Assembly (NCBI GenBank): GCA_017694955.1
Contig: JADIMC010000066.1
Location: 1 to 37,144 of the forward strand
Length of the DNA stretch: 37,144 nt
Source: Candidatus Limisoma faecipullorum
GTDB taxonomy: Bacteria > Bacteroidota > Bacteroidia > Bacteroidales > Muribaculaceae
Direction of reading: 5' to 3'
The notes beneath the pieces were generated by a model. That model had not been told where the DNA came from and did not search any database. It saw only the letters and a list, made by a program, of their open reading frames with translations. Positions 1-6,867 of this stretch are shown piece by piece (the first letter of the stretch is position 1; each line of letters begins with the position of its first letter). The translations under genes were made by a program, and so were the position numbers.

Positions 1-89
1 GTTTCATACTCTTGAACTACTGATAGTTTAAAGGACATACTGTAGTCTTTTTGTGTGCGCTTAACGTACTTTGTTTCTGTCTTTTCCAT
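1..89 (-). CDS. IS3-type transposase OrfA, 5' end only (runs off the window)
   Basis: Only the first 29 codons and part of a 30th are present; the gene continues beyond the left edge. The peptide starts MEKTETKYVKRTQKDYSMSF and continues KLSVVQEYE. The YSMSFKL.VVQE stretch is what I recognise as the start of the helix-turn-helix OrfA protein of IS3-type elements in Bacteroidota, the DNA-binding half that is normally joined to a DDE integrase OrfB by frameshifting. The ATG lies at 87-89 on the reverse strand and is preceded by AAGGAAACATT, a plausible ribosome binding site. Whether the element is intact cannot be judged here. The family call rests on recall of a short peptide. Confidence 0.65.
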   Translation of the reverse strand, partial: MEKTETKYVKRTQKDYSMSFKLSVVQEYE

Positions 90-131
90 AATGTTTCCTT
101 TTTTGTTGTAACGCTATTTCAGGACTAGACA
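1..131 (-). mobile_element. End of an IS3-like insertion sequence
   Basis: The interval covers the OrfA start and the presumed terminal sequence in front of it. Read on the reverse strand, the sequence from 131 inward begins TGTCTAGTCCTGAAATAGCG. A TG terminal dinucleotide is normal for IS3-family ends. The position of the tip is an inference because the other end, and so the matching inverted repeat and target duplication, lie outside the window. Confidence 0.4.
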
Positions 132-245
132 GAATTGTAAAAAAAGAAAGTGTAGAAGCACAAGTGCCGTTTCTTCACTGTCTGCGATGCGAACGAAAGG
201 GATATAAAAGATGACCATAGAAGCATATTCCACGATTTATTAGAG

Positions 246-443
246 ATGGGCAACGGATTCGCCTTTGTCGCAAGGCCTAAGCACTTTCAACGTGGAAGAA
301 ATCCGACCGATAACAGTAAACTGGTACTGACCATAAACAAACAGCCGATTGGAAAATGGTTCAAGGAACAGTTTGGCAAACTGCAGCATGGATTCCAGAA
401 AACACTTGATGAGCCGGGAAAGAGAAAAGGACTAAAATTATAA
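246..443 (+). pseudogene. Unrecognised 65-aa ORF, probable gene fragment
   Basis: The frame is open from about 156, giving extra in-frame residues (DDHRSIFHDLL) ahead of the ATG at 246, so the ORF may be the tail of a longer broken gene rather than a gene in its own right. The stretch LLEMGNGFAFVARPKHF resembles the segment that opens the PD-(D/E)XK nuclease half of YhcG/DUF1016-type proteins, but the residues after it do not continue that family and the nuclease motif is absent. The C-terminus is lysine-rich. It lies between an IS end and a good terminator. I would treat it as a decayed remnant; the family resemblance is weak. Confidence 0.3.
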
Positions 444-460
444 TTGCTAAAATTTTACAG

Positions 461-497
461 AAGAGAGCAACCAATGCATTGGGGGTTGCTCTCTTTT
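461..497 (+). terminator. Rho-independent terminator
   Basis: An 11-bp perfect stem, AGAGAGCAACC (462-472) with GGTTGCTCTCT (484-494), encloses an 11-nt loop and is followed by TTTT (494-497) on the + strand. It would end transcription coming from the fragment at 246-443 and insulate the AT-rich gene pair to its right, which ends on the opposite strand. Confidence 0.7.
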
Positions 498-618
498 CAA
501 TTATTTAAATTGGCAAAATAACCACGAATAATTTGTCCAGCTAACCAAATATGATGTATTGTATTCTTACAATGTTAAAATTAATATTAAATCATAGAAT
601 ATCAATACTTTAATCGGA

Positions 619-2097
619 TTATTTTTTATCAGCAATTTCTTTAAATTCTTCAAAAGGAAAATCCTTAAAGAAATTAATTATAAGTTTATCTATAATATTA
701 CCTACAATATAATAGTCTTGCCCCCATCGGGGAGGTTCAGCATTTGCAAATAAAAAGTTAATAATTTCTTTATCATGTGCAATTTTTTCAAACTCTTCAC
801 TATTCATAGCATCTTTACATCGAAATAGTTTAAGCGCATTAATTGGATGGTTGGGTATATCATCTGTATGATAATGACCATCTTCTAAGACATAGGAACC
901 TCCAACAATAACATCTAATGAGATTAAAAACTTACATAAATCATAAGTAAGTAATATAGTTTTTTGTTCAGCTAACATATCCCATGTTGTAACTCTTTTA
1001 TAATGATGATAATTTGTGTCTGGAGTCCGCTGCATATGATCAAAATATTCAGAAGATTGTTTATTCCATAACAAAAGATTCTTTTTAATTAAATCTATCG
1101 AAAAATCATACGTGTATGGCAAGTTACTATTTTCCCCACCTTGCCAAAGTTTTTTGCAGAAATCAAGGCTTACAGTATCTCGTAACTTTTTATTTTGTTC
1201 AATAAGTAAAACAATTTCCCTACGTTTATCAAAATCCAATTTAAAAAGAATATCCATACATTGAGGATTGTACAGGTAAAAGTCAAGAAAATTCTCATGT
1301 GTTAAAATAATTTTAGGCAATAATTGCTCCCAATTCTCAATCTTTAAATCTTTAGCAATATATAATAACACATCGGATGAGATGGTAATTCTTTTATTGT
1401 AAGCAAGTCCACCAAACTCATTCCTGAAGTCATAGATTATATTTTTAGAACATTTATTGTAAAACATTCTAATCAATTCTTTTGTCACTTTAAAGCTACC
1501 TGTTGAACATAAGCCCCAAATATCAATAACAGATATGTGTGTTTTTATAAATGATTCTGAAAGGCTTCCTACATTTTTGAAATTACTAAGTGTTGTTCCA
1601 CGTTTTATTGTAATTCCATTGTCAAAAAAAGGAACAAATTTCTCCTCCCCATGAGAATAATCTATCCAAGGAATATATTGTTCATATTTATTCAAATCTT
1701 TTTCTTCAAAAAAGAAGTCTCCATATTCAAATAACATTGCCCAAACAATATTTTCCTTATATTTTTCTATGACAGAAATATTCCATCTTGCTTGTTTATA
1801 TAGAGAAATAAGCGAAAATACGCCATACTTGTTCCAACCTTGTTTCCCATAGTAGAAATAATAATCAGGAAAATTATATCTATATTCATTATTAGTATAT
1901 CCAGAGCTTTTTATTTCCTTATCTATAAAATCTTTTGAGGATTGGAGTTCCTCTTCAAAATCCTTTCTTATATTTTTAGAAGAACGTGAATCAACATATC
2001 GTTTAGGTGTTAACCTTAATTGTTCATAACGTGATATGACAACATCTGAGTATTTTAGAAATAAATAGAATAATTCTTTATCATTCATAAATTTCAT
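619..2097 (-). CDS. Uncharacterised 492-aa protein, AT-rich, second gene of a pair
   Basis: I do not recognise this protein. It has no signal peptide or membrane segment, so it is probably cytoplasmic. It is rich in aromatic residues (Tyr, Phe, Trp), Lys, Asp and Glu, with conspicuous pieces such as FPDYYFYYGKQGW, WIDYSHGEE, DGHYHTDDIPNHP and EPPRWGQDYY. Codon use is strongly A/T-biased, unlike the core genes from 3105 on, which points to horizontal transfer. The start overlaps the stop of the upstream 99-aa gene: by 17 nt if the ATG at 2097 is used, or by 8 nt with the second ATG at 2088. This implies co-transcription and translational coupling. The setting between two transposase remnants and next to tRNA-Asp fits an accessory cassette. 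No function is proposed. Confidence 0.75.
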   Translation of the reverse strand: MKFMNDKELFYLFLKYSDVVISRYEQLRLTPKRYVDSRSSKNIRKDFEEELQSSKDFIDKEIKSSGYTNNEYRYNFPDYYFYYGKQGWNKYGVFSLISLYKQARWNISVIEKYKENIVWAMLFEYGDFFFEEKDLNKYEQYIPWIDYSHGEEKFVPFFDNGITIKRGTTLSNFKNVGSLSESFIKTHISVIDIWGLCSTGSFKVTKELIRMFYNKCSKNIIYDFRNEFGGLAYNKRITISSDVLLYIAKDLKIENWEQLLPKIILTHENFLDFYLYNPQCMDILFKLDFDKRREIVLLIEQNKKLRDTVSLDFCKKLWQGGENSNLPYTYDFSIDLIKKNLLLWNKQSSEYFDHMQRTPDTNYHHYKRVTTWDMLAEQKTILLTYDLCKFLISLDVIVGGSYVLEDGHYHTDDIPNHPINALKLFRCKDAMNSEEFEKIAHDKEIINFLFANAEPPRWGQDYYIVGNIIDKLIINFFKDFPFEEFKEIADKK

Positions 2098-2380
2098 ATA
2101 GATAATAAGTAACTTCTATAACAATCTGTTTTTGCATTTCCACACATTCACCCCATACAATATCATGAAATGTATAGTTATATCTTTTTCCCATATTTTG
2201 TGCCAGAGATTTTGTAAGTTGAGATAAAAGCAAATCCATGTCTTCAATAGTTTGCTGCTTATCCAATAGAACGTTGATGGAATCGCTATTTTCTAACGCT
2301 AACAAAATAGCGTTAGTATCGAATACTACACTGCTAGTATGAGACAAGTTCTGGCTGAAATGAATTTGAACCGCATTCAT
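2081..2380 (-). CDS. Uncharacterised 99-aa protein, first gene of the AT-rich pair
   Basis: I do not recognise it. The protein starts MNAVQIHFSQNLSHTSSVVF; DTNAILLALENSDSI comes next, followed by a helical region, QTIEDMDLLLSQLTKSLAQN, and an aromatic C-terminus (VTYYLYEIYE). The VVFDTNAI phrase looks superficially like the first strand of a PIN nuclease, but the later acidic residues of PIN domains are missing and the chain is too short. Its stop overlaps the start of the 492-aa gene, so the two are almost certainly one transcriptional unit. No good Bacteroidota promoter lies directly upstream. The nearest TAnnTTTG is TATCTTTG at 2540-2547 (reverse strand), inside the transposase remnant, and it may drive the pair. 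Confidence 0.6.
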   Translation of the reverse strand: MNAVQIHFSQNLSHTSSVVFDTNAILLALENSDSINVLLDKQQTIEDMDLLLSQLTKSLAQNMGKRYNYTFHDIVWGECVEMQKQIVIEVTYYLYEIYE

Positions 2381-2400
2381 ATTTTTATAATATGTTTTTG

Positions 2401-2535
2401 TTAGCTACTAAAATACGCAAAACATAAAAAACAATTCCCTTCAAAACGGGAATCGGTTTTCTCAAAGTTTACCACTTCAAAATTGTTTATCAGCACATCT
2501 GGAGGGATGGCACGGAGCAACTGGTCTGATTTCAT
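2401..2535 (-). pseudogene. Truncated transposase N-terminus (ISAon1-like)
   Basis: From the ATG at 2535 the frame reads MKSDQLLRAIPPDVLINNFE, then VVNFEKTDSRF, which I recognise as the usual opening of transposases annotated in Bacteroidota as ISAon1-family N-terminal region proteins. The next residues, EGNCFLCFAYFSS, do not continue the family and the frame ends after 44 codons, so the element is cut off about 30 residues in. A TATCTTTG promoter-like box (2540-2547, reverse strand) sits just before the ATG, as expected for a transposase start. This is a remnant of a second mobile element bordering the AT-rich gene pair. Confidence 0.5.
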
Positions 2536-2621
2536 ACCACAAAGATAGACAATATGCCTGACATGACAGGGACACCAACCGGGAATTTCCGCTGCCACCT
2601 TTTCTGCTTTGTGTCAAGTAT

Positions 2622-2665
2622 AAAAACACCCGACTTTACATTCTTGGGTGTAAAATCGGGTGTTT
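2622..2665 (-). terminator. Strong terminator behind tRNA-Asp
   Basis: Read on the reverse strand, AACACCCGATTTTACA pairs with TGTAAAGTCGGGTGTT as a 16-bp stem with one G-T wobble and an 8-nt loop, and is followed by a run of five T. It lies just downstream of tRNA-Asp in that gene's direction and probably sets the 3' boundary of its precursor. Confidence 0.8.
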
Positions 2666-2698
2666 ATTTTGTAAAACATTGATTTCCAACGCTTATTG

Positions 2699-2772
2699 CG
2701 GTGCGGACGGGACTCGAACCCGCGACCCCATGCGTGACAGGCATGTATTCTAACCAGCTGAACTACCGCACC
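2699..2772 (-). tRNA. tRNA-Asp (anticodon GTC)
   Basis: The reverse strand reads GGTGCGGTAGTTCAGCTGGT and folds as a standard cloverleaf. The acceptor stem GGTGCGG/CCGCACC is perfect, the anticodon loop is CTGTCAC with anticodon GTC, and the T arm contains GGTTCGAGTCC. The discriminator base is G. The following bases are CA rather than CCA, so the CCA end is not encoded and must be added by the enzyme encoded at 22284-23708. The sequence closely follows the E. coli tRNA-Asp pattern. It lies beside a transposase remnant and an AT-rich cassette, a common place for integration. Confidence 0.97.
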
Positions 2773-2804
2773 ATTGATAGCCGCTATTTTTCAGTTAGCG
2801 AGTG

Positions 2805-2835
2805 CAAAGATACTGCTACTTGCTAATTCTGCAAA
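2805..2835 (-). promoter_or_regulatory. Promoter of tRNA-Asp
   Basis: On the reverse strand, TTTG (2832-2835) is followed by a 19-nt spacer and TATCTTTG (2805-2812). This is a full match to the Bacteroidota -33/-7 consensus TTTG-N19..21-TAnnTTTG. The expected start of transcription is about 25 nt before the mature tRNA. Confidence 0.85.
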
Positions 2836-2945
2836 ACTTTTGTGCTGTTTTTTGTGAAATATTTTTTATCGTGTTGATATGCAGGTGGTTTCTGCTTGGG
2901 GTGTTTGGTCGCATAATTAAATCGATGAGGAAAATCTCAATGTGA

Positions 2946-2977
2946 TTTGCAAGAATGGGAAAATAGCAGTACCTTTG
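2946..2977 (+). promoter_or_regulatory. Promoter of tRNA-Leu
   Basis: TTTG (2946-2949), a 20-nt spacer and TACCTTTG (2970-2977) match the Bacteroidota consensus exactly. Transcription should start near 2984, leaving a 5' leader of only about five bases before the mature tRNA at 2989. Confidence 0.85.
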
Positions 2978-2988
2978 TTGCCAGATTT

Positions 2989-3070
2989 GCGCATGTGGCG
3001 TAATTGGTAGCCGCGCCAGACTTAGGATCTGGTGACGTAAGTCGTGGGGGTTCGAGTCCCTTCATGCGCA
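2989..3070 (+). tRNA. tRNA-Leu (anticodon TAG)
   Basis: The gene is 82 nt long with a short variable-arm stem, typical of class II leucine tRNAs. The acceptor stem GCGCATG (2989-2995) pairs perfectly with CATGCGC (3063-3069), with discriminator A at 3070. The anticodon stem CCAGA/TCTGG holds the loop CTTAGGA, anticodon TAG. The T arm contains GGGTTCGAGTCCC-like sequence. The bases after the discriminator are CA followed by A, so CCA is not encoded. Confidence 0.97.
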
Positions 3071-3071
3071 C

Positions 3072-3103
3072 AAGCCGGATTCCGTAAGGTTTCCGGCTTT
3101 TTT
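3072..3103 (+). terminator. Terminator of tRNA-Leu
   Basis: AAGCCGGA (3072-3079) pairs with TCCGGCTT (3092-3099) around a 12-nt loop and is followed by a T run to 3103. The last T is only two bases before the stop codon of the convergent sotB-like gene. Confidence 0.8.
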
Positions 3104-3104
3104 G

Positions 3105-4274
3105 TCATTGATAAAGGCGGCGTATGAGTGGTCGGAAACATATTAGGGCAACTGTCAAGGCTATAGCTCCGCCAACATAGCCTACCCATTTTATCGACAG
3201 ATATGAACATACCGCTCCTCCTGTAAGTGCTCCACACGCGATTCCGACATTATAGATTCCGGAGTATATCGACATGGCAATTGTAGTGCCTTCGGGTGCC
3301 ACGCGTATTACTTCCGATTGAAACACAAGGTTGTAAGCCGTTATTGCCACGCCCCAAAGCATACAGACGGATATTGAGGCCATATGACTTGCGGATGCAA
3401 GATGCAGCAGTAGTAAGAATGTTGCTACACCGCCGAAGGCAAATGTTATGAATGTGCGCGGCGAGCGGTCGAAATATCGGGAGAACAGTACGCTTCCGAG
3501 CATGCCTGCTACTCCGAATGCCATAAGTGTGAACGTTATCAGTTGCTCGCTGAATCCTGCCACTTGTCCAAGGAATGGCTCGATATAGCTATAGCCCGTG
3601 AAATGCCCGGTTATGAAAGTGGCAGTTACTATGTAGATGCATATCAATGCGGGGTTCTTGAGTAATGTCGGCAAGTTGTGTAGCGTTATAGTGTTGCGGT
3701 TCTCCACTTTCGGGAATACAAAAGCTAAGAATATCAGTACGGCAAACGCTGCTGCCGCAATGCAAAGGAATGTGGCCCGCCATCCGAGATGCAGTCCTAT
3801 TACACGGCCTAATGGCAGCCCGAGAATCATTGCAATCGACGTGCCGGTGACAATCATTCCCAAGGCAATGGAGCTTTTTCCTTCAGGCGCTATGCGCACT
3901 GCTATGGGTGAGACAATCGACCAGAAGATTGCGTGTGAGCATGCCACACATATGCGTGACGCCATCAGCATTCCGAAATTTTGTGCTACAGAGGAGAATA
4001 TGTGGCTTGCCACGAACAATGCTACAACAGAAAGCATCAGCTTGCGATAATCCATTTTTGCGACAATCAGCATCAATGGTAATGACAATAGCGCCACAAA
4101 CCACGCATAGACGGATATCAGCAGGCCGGCATGGGCTTCTGTTATTTTGAAATCGGTGGCAATATCGGATAAAAGTCCGATAGGTATGAATTCGGTTGTG
4201 TTGAAGATAAAAGCCGAGAATGTAAGTCCTGTGAGCGGAAACCAGTTACGCACAGTCTTTTTAATGTCTGTCAT
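3105..4274 (-). CDS. sotB: SotB-like MFS sugar/drug efflux transporter
   Basis: This is a 12-helix major facilitator of the DHA1 group, an inner-membrane proton-driven exporter. It tracks E. coli SotB (YdeA) along its whole length: the first helix has AFIFNTTEFIPIGLLSDIA, followed by ISVYAWFVALLSLP, SRICVACSHAIFWSI, the LGLPLGR motif, GYSYIEPF and the C-terminal SGIYNVGIACGAL. SotB exports arabinose, IPTG and related sugars in E. coli; the substrate here is not known. The ATG at 4274 (MTDIKKTVRNW) is preferred over the one at 4304 because family members start close to the first helix. That gives 389 residues, normal for the family. The gene faces tRNA-Leu convergently and has its own promoter. 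Confidence 0.88.
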   Translation of the reverse strand: MTDIKKTVRNWFPLTGLTFSAFIFNTTEFIPIGLLSDIATDFKITEAHAGLLISVYAWFVALLSLPLMLIVAKMDYRKLMLSVVALFVASHIFSSVAQNFGMLMASRICVACSHAIFWSIVSPIAVRIAPEGKSSIALGMIVTGTSIAMILGLPLGRVIGLHLGWRATFLCIAAAAFAVLIFLAFVFPKVENRNTITLHNLPTLLKNPALICIYIVTATFITGHFTGYSYIEPFLGQVAGFSEQLITFTLMAFGVAGMLGSVLFSRYFDRSPRTFITFAFGGVATFLLLLHLASASHMASISVCMLWGVAITAYNLVFQSEVIRVAPEGTTIAMSIYSGIYNVGIACGALTGGAVCSYLSIKWVGYVGGAIALTVALICFRPLIRRLYQ

Positions 4275-4326
4275 AATTCTTCTATTAACAGCGTTGTGCT
4301 GCAAACCAAAACAATCAAAATGTGTG

Positions 4327-4334
4327 CAAAGATA
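4327..4334 (-). promoter_or_regulatory. -7 box of the sotB-like gene
   Basis: TATCTTTG on the reverse strand matches TAnnTTTG. No clean TTTG is found at the right distance upstream, so the -33 element is weak. Predicted leader to the ATG at 4274 is about 45 nt. Confidence 0.55.
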
Positions 4335-4365
4335 GCAAAAGCCTGCGAATAAAGATTAAATTTTA

Positions 4366-4373
4366 TAATTTTG
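4366..4373 (+). promoter_or_regulatory. -7 box for the 4522-7631 operon
   Basis: TAATTTTG matches TAnnTTTG on the + strand and is divergent from the sotB promoter 32 bases away. It would give a leader of about 140 nt before the ATG at 4522. The -33 element is not obvious. Confidence 0.45.
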
Positions 4374-4521
4374 TTGACGGTGAATCTTGTTATAATGGAT
4401 GTTTGAGAGAAGATTATTTGTTACGACTTTCTCGTAATCAAGGCGAAAAAGTTTCAGCAGGTTTGGATGGATGGTAAAATTTATATATGTTTGTGTATCC
4501 AAAAATTTTAAAGAATCAGAT

Positions 4522-5268
4522 ATGAGTGAGGATATCAGACGGATGATAAGAAACGCATTTGAGCTCGAAGGCTTGTTGATGCTTGCAGATGAACGTGGTG
4601 AAGAGGCTACGCAGTTGCTTTTTGACGCTATTCGTGAGAAGGTGGAATCTCTTGTAGCTGATGCATCGGTTCTTAAACCGATAGAGCCGGTGGCAGAAGG
4701 AGCCGGGCACGCGGAGCCGGAAGCGGAAGGGCAGCCTGTCGTGGCGGATTCTTGCGAAGAACAGCAGCAACTTCCTTTTGACGAGAATATGGATTCCGTT
4801 CAGGAAAAAGAGCTGGAAAATGAATGTGAAAGCGATGATAATCTCTGTTCAGATGCGGTTGAGGCTGATGGAGACGATATTGTTGGTGATGATGAGGACA
4901 TTTGTGACTCATCGCTTTCTGACGCGCAGGAAGAAATAGCTGATGAGGTTGCTTCCGGGAGCGATGCGGATACGGAAGACACTATTGTGGAAGATGTGGA
5001 TGGAGAAGATGATATTACTCTTGATGAAGCTTTCATACGTAACAAATCCAAAGATTTGCATGGTGCGTTCTCGTTGAATGATATGTTCCGTTTCCGTCGG
5101 GAGCTGTTTGGTAATAATGCCGCGGAGATGGCTGACGCTATTGAGCTTGTCAGTGCCATGGAGTCGTATCAGGAAGCGGAGGATTACTTCTATAATGATC
5201 TTGGCTGGGACAGTGATTCGGAGGAAGTGGAAGAGTTTATGACAATTATACGTAATCATTTCCGTTAA
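4522..5268 (+). CDS. Acidic Bacteroidales protein with a conserved C-terminal domain
   Basis: I know no function for this family. The start at 4522 (MSEDIRRMIRNAFELEGLL) is preferred over the upstream ATG at 4471, whose extra residues look like non-coding sequence. The 248-aa protein has three parts: a helical N-terminal segment of about 50 residues, an Asp/Glu-rich and probably disordered middle (roughly 55-165, for example DGDDIVGDDEDICD and EDVDGEDD), and a folded C-terminus of about 80 residues containing LHGAFSLNDMFRFRRELFG and YFYNDLGWDSDSEEV. It has no signal peptide and is probably cytoplasmic. It precedes rsmI by 13 nt and is likely the first gene of that operon. The acidic middle suggests binding to a basic partner such as a ribosomal or nucleic-acid-binding protein, but that is speculation. 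Confidence 0.8.
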   Translation: MSEDIRRMIRNAFELEGLLMLADERGEEATQLLFDAIREKVESLVADASVLKPIEPVAEGAGHAEPEAEGQPVVADSCEEQQQLPFDENMDSVQEKELENECESDDNLCSDAVEADGDDIVGDDEDICDSSLSDAQEEIADEVASGSDADTEDTIVEDVDGEDDITLDEAFIRNKSKDLHGAFSLNDMFRFRRELFGNNAAEMADAIELVSAMESYQEAEDYFYNDLGWDSDSEEVEEFMTIIRNHFR

Positions 5269-5281
5269 AACAGAAGCAGGT

Positions 5282-6043
5282 ATGGCTCAAAAAGAAGTGG
5301 CAGAAGCTGGCAAATTGTATGTCGTTCCTACACCGGTGGGGAATCTCGGCGATATGACGGTGCGGGCTGTTGAAGTGCTGAAGTCTGTCGATACAATCCT
5401 GGCAGAGGATACCCGCACAAGCGGAGTGCTTATGAAGCATTTCGGGATAACCACAAAAATGCAGAGCCATCATAAGTTTAATGAGCATGAGACGGCATCG
5501 TCGGTAGTGGACCGTCTGAAAAAAGGAGAGCGTATCGCTTTGGTATCGGATGCCGGCACCCCTGTCATTTCAGACCCTGGTTTCATGCTTGTCAGAGAAT
5601 GCCGGCGAAATGGTGTGGCAGTTGAATGCTTGCCGGGAGCAACGGCTTTTGTCCCGGCGCTTGTCGATTCCGGATTGCCTTGTGACCGCTTTTGTTTCGA
5701 GGGTTTTCTCCCGCAGAAGAAAGGGCGTGCCACGAAGATGGAGGAATTGTCGAAAGAGGAACGCACTATGATTTTTTATGAATCGCCATTGCGGCTTGCT
5801 AAGACATTGGCACAGATGGCAGAGTGCTTTGGATGTGAACGCGAGGCGAGTGTGAGCCGTGAAATATCAAAGCTGCACGAGACAACTCATCGCGGTACTC
5901 TTGCCGAACTGGCAGATTATTTTTCCGAAAACGCTCCACGTGGAGAAATTGTGATTGTGGTCGAAGGCAAGAAACCGGAAAAGAATGGTTTGAAAAAGGA
6001 CAAATATGCTCAATTCAAAACTGATAAACATCCAATGTTATGA
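5282..6043 (+). CDS. rsmI: 16S rRNA (cytidine1402-2'-O)-methyltransferase RsmI
   Basis: RsmI transfers a methyl group from S-adenosylmethionine to the 2'-O of C1402 in the ribosomal decoding centre. The protein begins its tetrapyrrole-methylase fold with LYVVPTPVGNLGDMT, followed by AEDTRTSGVL, HHKFNEHE, the SAM-site SDAGTPVISDPG, CLPGATAFVPAL and FYESPLRLAKTL, all characteristic of the family. Its 253 residues fall within the usual range, with a short lysine-rich tail. The stop overlaps the next start as ATGA (6040-6043), so translation of the lipoprotein gene is probably coupled. Confidence 0.96.
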   Translation: MAQKEVAEAGKLYVVPTPVGNLGDMTVRAVEVLKSVDTILAEDTRTSGVLMKHFGITTKMQSHHKFNEHETASSVVDRLKKGERIALVSDAGTPVISDPGFMLVRECRRNGVAVECLPGATAFVPALVDSGLPCDRFCFEGFLPQKKGRATKMEELSKEERTMIFYESPLRLAKTLAQMAECFGCEREASVSREISKLHETTHRGTLAELADYFSENAPRGEIVIVVEGKKPEKNGLKKDKYAQFKTDKHPML

Positions 6044-6867
6044 AAAAACTGATATTGTTTGCCGTGATTGCTTTCATATTCGTTGGCTGTGGAAGAAAGG
6101 AGGACGCCACCACCTCAATTGACATATCTACAGCCGAGGGCCAGCGTGACAGTCTCATGAGCCTTGTTGCTGAGATTTCCACTAATATAAGCGAGCTGGC
6201 AAGACTGGAAAGCATAGTGCATTCGCAAAATTTTAAAGACGGGCAGAAACAGGAAGTGCTGACTGACATTTCTGATATAAAGGAGGAATTGTCGGTACGG
6301 CGAATGCGGTTGGAAGAGCTTGGAAGGTTGATGCAGAAGTCTGACAAGTATTCTGAGGATTTGAAGAAAGAGATAGATACGCAGTTGCAGCTTATCGACA
6401 GCCAATCGGATAGGATGGCAGATTTGCAACGCAGGCTCTCTGATGCGGATGGTGAAATTGGAAGATTGGAATCGGAGGCTGATTCTCTCAGAGCGGAAGT
6501 CGGTAGCTTGGAAGATGCGAAGAATGCTGCGGAACGTCAGTCACGGGCTATTGCTGATGAGCTCAACGCGTGTTATTATGTAATTGGCACGCGTGATGAG
6601 TTGAAAGAGCACGGTGTGTTGGAAAAGAAATTCCTTGGCAGGTCGAAAGTGCTGGAGGCGGATTTTGACCGCTCGTTCTTTACAAGGGCAGATAAGCGCA
6701 CGCTTCGTGAAATTGTGACCAATTCTTCAAAGATTAAGATTTTGACGAAACAGCCTGTTAATTCGTATGTCATTGTGGATGGCGGCGACGGTAATAAAAT
6801 AGTGAGAATCGACAATTCCACATTGTTCTGGGAAAAGTCTGATTTCCTTGTAATAGAGGCGAAATGA
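6040..6867 (+). CDS. Coiled-coil lipoprotein
   Basis: The N-terminus MKKLILFAVIAFIFVGC is a lipoprotein signal with Cys17 as the expected lipidated residue, and the following GRKED lets the protein reach the periplasm or outer membrane. Residues from about 30 to 185 are heptad-rich coiled coil with many Glu, Leu, Ser and Asp. The C-terminal 80 residues form a separate domain with LGRSKVLEADFDRSFFTRAD, then IVTNSSKIKILTKQPVNSY and FLVIEAK, seen in Bacteroidota lipoproteins of unknown role. It overlaps both neighbours by four bases (ATGA at each end), tightly coupling it to rsmI and the amidase. A structural or anchoring role in the envelope is possible but not shown. Confidence 0.85.
   Translation: MKKLILFAVIAFIFVGCGRKEDATTSIDISTAEGQRDSLMSLVAEISTNISELARLESIVHSQNFKDGQKQEVLTDISDIKEELSVRRMRLEELGRLMQKSDKYSEDLKKEIDTQLQLIDSQSDRMADLQRRLSDADGEIGRLESEADSLRAEVGSLEDAKNAAERQSRAIADELNACYYVIGTRDELKEHGVLEKKFLGRSKVLEADFDRSFFTRADKRTLREIVTNSSKIKILTKQPVNSYVIVDGGDGNKIVRIDNSTLFWEKSDFLVIEAK

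Noticed and set aside
246-443. Complete YhcG/DUF1016 nuclease
   Set aside because: Only about 17 residues resemble the family and the nuclease motif is absent, so it is listed as a fragment only.
2081-2380. 99-aa protein as a PIN-domain toxin
   Set aside because: VVFDTNAI looks like the first PIN strand, but the other conserved acidic residues and most of the domain are missing.
3022-3237. 71-codon reverse-strand open frame across tRNA-Leu
   Set aside because: It overlaps the tRNA and its terminator and has no independent support.
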